A DNA stretch of 64,000 bases from Manduca sexta (lineage: Eukaryota > Arthropoda > Insecta > Lepidoptera > Sphingidae): positions 7,378,001 through 7,442,000 of the forward strand of contig NC_051130.1 in assembly GCF_014839805.1 (NCBI RefSeq), given 5' to 3'. Numbering within the stretch: the first letter of the stretch is position 1; each line of letters begins with the position of its first letter. The notes under the pieces were generated by a model. The model ran no database searches, was not told the origin of the DNA, and saw only the letters and a list, made by a program, of their open reading frames with translations. Below, piece after piece: positions 57,301 through 64,000 of this stretch. The translations under genes and the position numbers were made by a program.

Positions 57301-60300
57301 CTACCCAACATCCACGAATTAAATAAATAAATCCAGCAATCACATATTACGTTACAAATCACCCATTCGTTTATCTAAACATGTGATAAACTCACTGATG
57401 AGTGATAAAACAAGTTTGTGAAACGAATAATTTTATGTGAATAAAGTTCTTTAACCAAATGTATAAAGGACTTTTATGTATTGTAGTATCTATACATAAA
57501 ATATACTGATGGAAATCCACCATAAATAAACTCGTGTAAATTAAAAGTAGCATCAAAGGCGAGAAAAAACATGCATTAAGGTGGTAGCTCAAGGTCCATT
57601 TTCATACATTTTGTTTCGGCTTTAATCTGGGTAACTAAACAAGTATTGGCAAGTAAAGAATTTAAATTCACGTCTAGTTAGTGATTAGTTCTCGCAGTTG
57701 AAAGAAAAACGTAAAAATAATTAATAATCATGGATATTTCGGCCTTTAAAATTTCGTCATATTAAATTTTAAAGGCCGAAATATCCATGATTAACACAGC
57801 GGTTTAGCTTGATTTGAAAGCCTGTATAGCTCTCACGTTATAAGTTTTCGAATACTGAACAATAAGTTATTTAGCGTTATTTACATTGATCACCTAACTA
57901 TTAGTAAAACAGGTTTTTATTTATGTAGTAACCATTGTTACAAAATTGTTGATAAATTAATAAGAACGAGATTTCACCGAGATACAACCTTGACATAATG
58001 ATTGCGAAATGTTAATTTAATCAAATTAATATTAAATAATTTTGTTCTCGTGTAAAAAGAATATTATAGCAAATCTTCATATTTATAAAAGAGAAGATAG
58101 TATTTTATATTCCGCGACTATTTCGTTGCGCTTATTTTACAAGTTGTCTATAATTAAATTAGCAATACTAACCAACCAAGTAGATAAAGGAACATAAGGA
58201 AAATATTATTTTTCCTTTAACAATCTATAATTATTGGCATAAATTGCAATGGCTTAAGTTCATGGCAATGGTTTCCTTCGAGACTTGCAATAATTACGAG
58301 AGCTAATGGTAATTTGTATAGAACAAAATACCTACGCCATGTCGACAAAACATCAGCCAGTTTATGAAAAATTATAATATCAAATCTTAAACTTCAAACA
58401 TTTCCATTACTGACAATTATTTAGTAATAGAAAGTTGACCTTTATAAGTAAATGTCATTCTGTTTCAAAAGGGTAATTGTTATTTCTATATAGGTGTACA
58501 ATATTCTTCACACTGGATTTAGTCGAGTCAGTCCTTATTATGAATTCGCCTTGTGGCTACACACAAGGCAAATTAATATAAAGAGATGTAGCCAACTGCT
58601 AATACAGCTAACCGCTAACATATTATTATACAAACATTTCTTACCTCTGCCACTTTGTTGAATCGAACAGCCCTGGGCGCCGCATCGTCACTATCTGTGG
58701 TCTCTCCTGCACGGACTGGCACAAATGTGGAGTCACCCTATTAACAATATGTATAAAATTACTATTTTTTGTACAATTCATGATAAGTCATTCAGATTGC
58801 TTGCTTAATGGTAAGCATCAGGATTAACCAGAAACAATAGCAATATCAACCAAGACTTCAAATTATAAACCTCTCAATAACGGGATTGCAATTCCGACTT
58901 ACCGCCACTTTGAATAATCGATCCTAATCGCTTTTTTCGATCTACCTTGATATGGACTAATCACAGCAAAGTTTTTTTGACATTACAAATGAGTTATTTT
59001 GATTAGTCCATTCTCAGAATCGGATTGAAGATTGAGATCGTTTATTGAAAACGGCCGCTAGCCAGTAACAGGAAGTAGGAACTCTAATGACTATTACGAG
59101 CGTATAGTCTCCGATTGCCGCCTTAAGTTTAATAAAAGTCCCAACCTGTTTTAAATTTAAGATAAGAATCTTTGTCACATGCCAGGTACATAAAATAAAA
59201 ATCTATCTATTAATTAATCGCTGTATGTTAGTTCACTTCACCCTCCGCTATTGATTATCGAGTCCTTGTCTTATCAGTGGTCCCCCGTAATTTGATATGC
59301 GAATGATGGGGAAAAGTAGATTATCTACTTTTATACGGATTCCAATTCTTAATATTGCATAATATACCCTTTTTTAACCTGCCTTACGTTTGTTAGCCCG
59401 ACAAGGGTCAACTTATATACAAATACACCGGACTTTTTGGTGAGAGCTTTAGGCGCAAGCAACCCTTGAAAAATGAAGTGACTATGCTGAGGGCAACCCA
59501 CTAACTTGTTACGAACCTCGGCTCAGGACGCCACTGAAGAGGATGACACATCAAAGTTTATGGGATGAGCGTTGTAAACAATCTATCCATAACCGTATTC
59601 GTCGGTACGCGGGCCGGAACTATTAGAAGGGTCGGGGGGACAGGGAATAGCTGAAGATTTTGGCGGCGACGACCAAACTACGATCATGTTGAGTGTTGGA
59701 GTTTTAAAAACTCATTTTGGCGACAAATAGCCAGTGTGATATCGTCCTCTGGGTCAGTCAGAACTGAAAGCAGCCGTCTTTATTTAGTAGGGTTGAATGG
59801 GGCATACAATGATTATAATATAACGATGATGCAGTCACTTACTTCCCTATAAAAAAATTTATGATTATCAGGCCCGACACCATACCTCTTTCTCTTCTAT
59901 TATAAAAATATTACTTACCAGGCTGGTATTGCTTGAATCGTTGAAATAATTCTCATCATCTGTTTCTGCAGTTGGTTCTAATAATTGCTGAAAATAACCA
60001 ACAACTGTTGATTTATAGGTTGGTGGATGTATCATTAAAAAAAAATCTTAGAACGGCACGCTTACGCCAATTCCAATAACGACCCCAGTCGCTTTTTACT
60101 ATCGAACTCAGAAATGGACCATTCAGAACAGTTTTTTTTTAAATGCTTACAAATGATTTATTTTGATTGTTGATTCTCAGAATCGAATTAAAGATAGAGT
60201 TTTGGGATTGAAAACGGCTGTTAGTTATTCATAAATTGCCCTATGGACATCATGTGTTTTAAACGAGTTTATGGCGCGCTTAAAGTGTAAAACTTCGTTA

Positions 60301-62560
60301 AGATTTAGACAGGGACGTACAAGCTGAAGACGCGACAGGAACAGACAAACTGAGATCACGCGTATTAAAACGTTTTTCTGTGTAATTAGTTTAAGAAAAA
60401 TTGTGGCCATAAGCCCTTAATGAAATTTTTTCTATTATAAATTCTCAAAGCAAAATCTACTGTTGGGTATAAAATAATATTATTTTATGTCAGAATTATC
60501 TCAAAATTACAAGACTATTATGAGATAGTAAATCATGTTATACAATGAATGTAATCTTAATTACAAGGTTCTAAGACCTAAGTAATGTAAGAAAATATTT
60601 AAAAAATCTTCATCGTCTAACTTGGCAATGAAATTTGGGTAAAAGAATAGTGTTTGGTTGTAAGTAGCGATTGTATTAAATATAATGCCAAAGAGAACAC
60701 AATAATAAAATGACATCACCATTTGTAAACACTTACAGTATAATCAGCTGGCCGGCAAGGATCCCGAGTTGGTGGTGAAAAACATAAAACTATAAGATAA
60801 ATAAACAGCAGCGAACTTCTCACGTACGTCACAAGAAAAGGTCTCTCCAGATTTTTTTCTATGTACAAATACTGAAAACAAAAAATAGATATATTGCTTT
60901 TCTTAAAATACTAATTTATACAAATACAGAAAAAAAAAGTATTGTAAAATTGAACTTAAGTGGTGAAAGAAATAGATAGACCTATTATTTCTTTTAAGCG
61001 ACTATTGTATATATGTGTATATTTGCAATTAGTATAACTCAATATCTCAAAAATAATTTTGCTCATCAATTAGGTTTTCACATATTAAAAATGTTTATAA
61101 TATGAATATTGTTATGAGTTTATTATATTTGTGATAAAAACTGTGTTGTGTGAGAATACAGCATAGAATATCTTGAAACAATATATTAGGAAAGGTCACA
61201 TACAAGTCAAACAAATTCATTAAAAGATTAATACTGTGCAACTTTTTGTATTTAAACATTTTTTTTTAAATATTTGTTTGTAGTGAATGAACTCAAAAAC
61301 TTCTTAAGTAATTTTGTAAAAGCTTTTACTAATAGCTACATTTTTCTTATGTGTGATAGACATCTTTTTATCCCGGGATGGTTATTATTAAGGGCAAATA
61401 TGCAAATAAAAGCTAATTGGTAACATATTGGATATAATAAAATATATTCTGTGAAAATATCAGCATACTATATATTTTGCTTCATGAGAAACTGGAGAGA
61501 TGGCTAAGTGTTAATAAGACACCATTTTTTGACCTTGGACACATTTTAAAAATTATGATAGAGTTAATGCAGCTTATACTTGCATAAAGTATTTTGGCAA
61601 TTCATTATAGCAATAGAAAAAATCATCTATTATGATGTTAATAAAATGTGTTATGGTAAAAGAATCTTTCTATATAAAACTGAATAAATAGAGAGTAGTA
61701 ACACTATACAAAACTTTGAATTGCAATTATTATTGTGTGGCCCTCCTTTGTGTTCGATATCCTTACACATAACCCGTTAACTCTGCTACTGTCCAGTAAT
61801 TATAATGGGTAAAATGTTCAGATTGGAGCACAATGGGGCATGAATATTGCCGCTTAACAGTCAAAATATATGTTACAGTGGTACCTAGACATATGATAGA
61901 CCTTCCTAGAGCAGAATAAAGCTCTATAGTAGTTTGCCACTTATATAATAAAATTTCAAAGTATTTATCCTTAAGATACATGCTAATAATCAAAGATATT
62001 GCATATTGTAGAAAGTAGGCTTTGTTTTCATAAACATTTTTCACTTTTTGTAATCAGATGTTTTAAAATAGCAGTTTAGTTGCATTGTGTGCATATTATT
62101 ACAATAAGCACATAATGTTATAAAATTTATAGCAAATAAGAGTCTAATATGAATGTCATCAGGTGAGATAATGTGAATCATTATAATTAGAAGTCTTTTG
62201 TTTGTTCAGTTGATGAAAAACACTATTTTATGCTACAAATTACAGTTACATCATAAGTAAAAACGATGTAATTAAAAAGTCATTAACATATAAAAAAATT
62301 AAGATATAACTAATGATAAGATTTTTTATACCATCAATTATGAATTTACCCTTTATAATTTAGTAACCAGGAAAGACAACATATGAATAATAATAAACAC
62401 TTACTTTTGTCATCTCAGATGAAACCACCCACAAGACAACAGCCAGTAACAAAATGAATACACCAAAGGCATATTTCCTTTTATTAAAGTGTTGAACATC
62501 ATCTTTATTGTTTTTGTTATTGGAATATACGCGAAAATAATTATGACAAAGGATCAACAT
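54391..62560 (-). CDS. SLC35F5: Solute carrier family 35 member F5-like transporter (ten exons)
   Basis: Exons: 62405-62560, 60737-60871, 59919-59987, 58645-58737, 57148-57300, 56281-56463, 55874-56021, 55345-55504, 54782-55018, 54391-54460. The phases close exactly to 467 residues plus stop (human 523). Diagnostic stretches against the family as I recall it: GVFILLLAVVLWVVSSEMT (TM1), GDSTFVPVR and AVRFNKVAE, ARLSW, WFISNYLYRLSL, STAGAFALSLGAVF, DRFTFSKCVAVLLTAAGL, LCYAIHLLLFRREL and LWLWGRSLTS. The acidic C-terminus DEQSEALMSSDEPT parallels the human EDSEQCESL tail. It is a ten-helix drug/metabolite-superfamily protein, likely in an internal membrane; its substrate is not established. Exons 5-9 are extremely GC-rich, with Ala/Gly-rich helices. 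The last two inner donors (GTCTGT, GTCAGT) are weak but needed for frame. No in-frame ATG was seen just upstream of the chosen start. Confidence 0.87.
55115..55210 (-). repeat. Dispersed 'cagcagtgggcgagtatata' repeat in SLC35F5 intron 8
   Basis: 'tctcagtagtagaggaggcc' and 'gctcagcagtgggcgagtat' are the reverse-orientation counterpart of 7765-7875, ending in an (ATT)n run. Confidence 0.6.
57725..57793. repeat. Perfect 30-base inverted repeat in SLC35F5 intron 4
   Basis: Arms 57725-57754 and 57764-57793 are exact reverse complements (core 'atttcggcctttaaaattt'), with a 9-base loop 'cgtcatatt'. It could be a foldback element remnant or a small-RNA hairpin. Confidence 0.9.
59385..59650 (-). repeat. 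Dispersed repeat in SLC35F5 intron 3
   Basis: 'tgctgagggcaacccactaa' and 'gacgccactgaagaggat' are the inverse of the block at 13425-13600. The following 'gtcgggggga' region probably belongs to the same element. Confidence 0.5.
61000..62350. other. Large first intron of SLC35F5, nothing else seen
   Basis: AT-rich intron sequence between exon 1 (62405) and exon 2 (60871). A 93-codon minus-strand frame near 61763-62044 has no supporting features. Confidence 0.45.
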
Positions 62561-62901
62561 GAAGGCAGATTTATAGTACAGAAAATGTTATTTTTAAATA
62601 GATAAATTGCTTCAGTTCATAGTTTCACACAACATATCAAATTATCAGAGTGTAGGACGTTATTTACTTGTATAGTTTCATGTTTCCCAAGAGTGGTTAT
62701 TAACGAAGTTGTAACAACAGTTATACGACGAAAATCAATGTGATTTTAAATTTTTTCGATAAATTACGGAATTTGTAAACCATTAACACCGTTTGGTCAC
62801 AATATTGTCAATGTCACTTGTCATTTCGCATTTGTCAAGTAGGTAGATTAGCATCAAGAACAGTCTTTATCGATAGATGTTTTTTGAGGGTAGCTGATAC
62901 A

Positions 62902-64000
62902 CGAGTCAGTGGGATTCTGTATTTAAACCTTTCAAAAAAAATCAGGAAATCTCTATATTACTATAATTCCTATTGAATTGTGTTCTGTATATTCTTAGTG
63001 GTGTCGGTAAGTGTTTTTGTGTATTAATTAGTCCTTGTTACTATCTCATATAGTAACAATGGACATATCACCTCCGGACCCCCCCGATCCCCCGGATATT
63101 TCCCAAACGGTTGCTATGGATGTTATTTCCTCCCTGCACCCTGATACTAGTGTGGCTAGACAATCGGCCTTTAAACGCCAAAGCGATGACTCCTCGGAGA
63201 CAATCATCCCTACCAAAAAAAATAGTTCAGCACAACCGGTCCTTGAATGCCCTTCCATTCAAACCTCATTCACTCACACAAGTTACAAGGAACTTTTGAG
63301 TTCTTACCCTGATTCAAGCACAGGACCATTTATCGTTCATGTGTCTCGTGTTGAAACTGATCCTTCATCTGGATCGACCATCAGACCCATTAATTTTGGC
63401 CAGTTTTTGTTCAAGCATAAAATACCAAACATAATGAAAAATGGGGTAAAAAAAGTGGGTCGCAATAGAATTTCTATTGAATTTCTTACTGCTGTTGACG
63501 CAAATAATTTTTTAATTAATCCTACTTTATCACTCAATAATTATGTTTCTTCAATCCCCTCATACAATGTGACCCGGTTGGGAGTAGTTCGAGGAATTCC
63601 TGTTGAGGTTTCCATGGATGACTTCATTAAATACATAGAAGTTCCAGATGGATGTGGTAAAGCGATTAAAGCGAGACGACTCAGCAGAAAGGTAATTACA
63701 GATGGTGCTCCTAGTTGGCTACCAACTCAAACTATTGTAATTACATTTCTGTCACAAAAATTATTCCTCTTACGTATATTACTTCTATAACTCTCTTCCT
63801 GTGGATATATATATACTTCCCACAATTCAATGTCTTAACTGCTGCGGTTTTGGTCACATTAAAATCCAATGTCGGTCAAAAACTAGATGTTATAAATGTT
63901 CTCTTCCACACCCAGGTGACTCATGCTCGGTGGACATGCAATCTGCTAAATGTACTTCCTGTTCTGGTAGTCATTTTGCCACACACAAAAGCTGTCCTGA
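62902..64000 (+). mobile_element. 5' part of a Jockey/I-like non-LTR retrotransposon (runs off the window)
   Basis: The likely 5' end is near 'gagtcagtgggattc' (62903 onward), where AGTCAGT resembles the start-site motif of internal promoters of such elements. ORF1 begins about 150 bases later. The insertion lies about 340 bases upstream of the SLC35F5 start codon, in opposite orientation. The 3' part is outside the window. Confidence 0.65.
63035..63790 (+). pseudogene. Gag-like ORF1 of the second LINE, frameshifted and cut by the window end
   Basis: Starts at the ATG at 63035 or, in better context, 63059 (MDISPPDPPDPPDI). After a Pro/Ser-rich N-terminus comes a nucleic-acid-binding region (GPFIVHVSRVET, VRGIPVEVSMDDFIKYI, IKARRLSRK). 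The frame ends at 63790, but coding resumes shifted by one base near the AAAAATTATT at about 63756-63765 and runs to the window end. That part carries zinc knuckles: CLNCCGFGHIKIQC at about 63826-63867, then CYKCSLPHPGDSC and CTSCSGSHFATHKSC. Several knuckles of this kind are typical of Jockey and I-type ORF1. It would package element RNA. Confidence 0.8.

Noticed and set aside
61763..62044. 93-codon minus-strand frame
   Set aside because: Lies in the first intron of SLC35F5 without splice signals that fit the neighbouring exons or any family match.

Overview
The window reads as AT-rich nuclear DNA of a lepidopteran insect (butterfly or moth). The evidence is short coding exons with GT/AG introns, insect-type TATA and TCAGT promoters, a recognisable insect odorant-binding protein, and many dispersed repeats of kinds common in Lepidoptera. 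These include 3' tails ending in 'cgcgggc(a/g)aaagctagt', the 'cagcagtgggcaagtatata' family, tRNA-like SINEs, a Ty3/Gypsy element and Jockey/CR1-like LINEs. I cannot name the species.

Layout. 0.6-6.2 kb: two related secreted-looking proteins built on three C-x8-C units, pointing away from each other. Two Lys-rich terminal exons lie between them, one interrupted at an A9 run. 6.9-11.5 kb: mostly old repeats. 11.6-24.9 kb: a cluster of four small secreted Gly/His-rich peptide genes, each with a nine-base coding first exon (Met-Lys-Thr or Met-Lys-Ile) behind a compact TATA promoter. A fifth promoter plus first exon has no partner of its own. 30.9-31.7 kb: one more two-exon secreted Gly/Lys/Tyr-rich protein. 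32.2-37.2 kb: a nearly full-length LINE with broken frames. 39.6-41.2 kb: a four-exon odorant-binding protein (Obp59a-like). 42.4-44.5 kb (minus): AIMP3/EEF1E1, fully resolved in four exons, with a further terminal exon downstream. 47.0-52.4 kb: a very young Ty3/Gypsy element with near-identical LTRs and a 4-bp target duplication. 54.4-62.6 kb (minus): SLC35F5-like transporter, resolved in ten exons (467 aa), with strikingly GC-rich middle exons. 62.9 kb to the end: the 5' part of a second LINE, just upstream of SLC35F5.

The two housekeeping genes (AIMP3, SLC35F5) and the OBP are assigned from recalled family sequence patterns and from exon phases that close exactly. The peptide cluster and the C-x8-C proteins are recognised here only from internal similarity. 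They are the most likely places for undescribed biology, in particular a candidate amidated peptide at 14.1-15.5 kb and the unpaired promoter/first exon at 24.87 kb. No search could be run, so all family names rest on reading the sequence.
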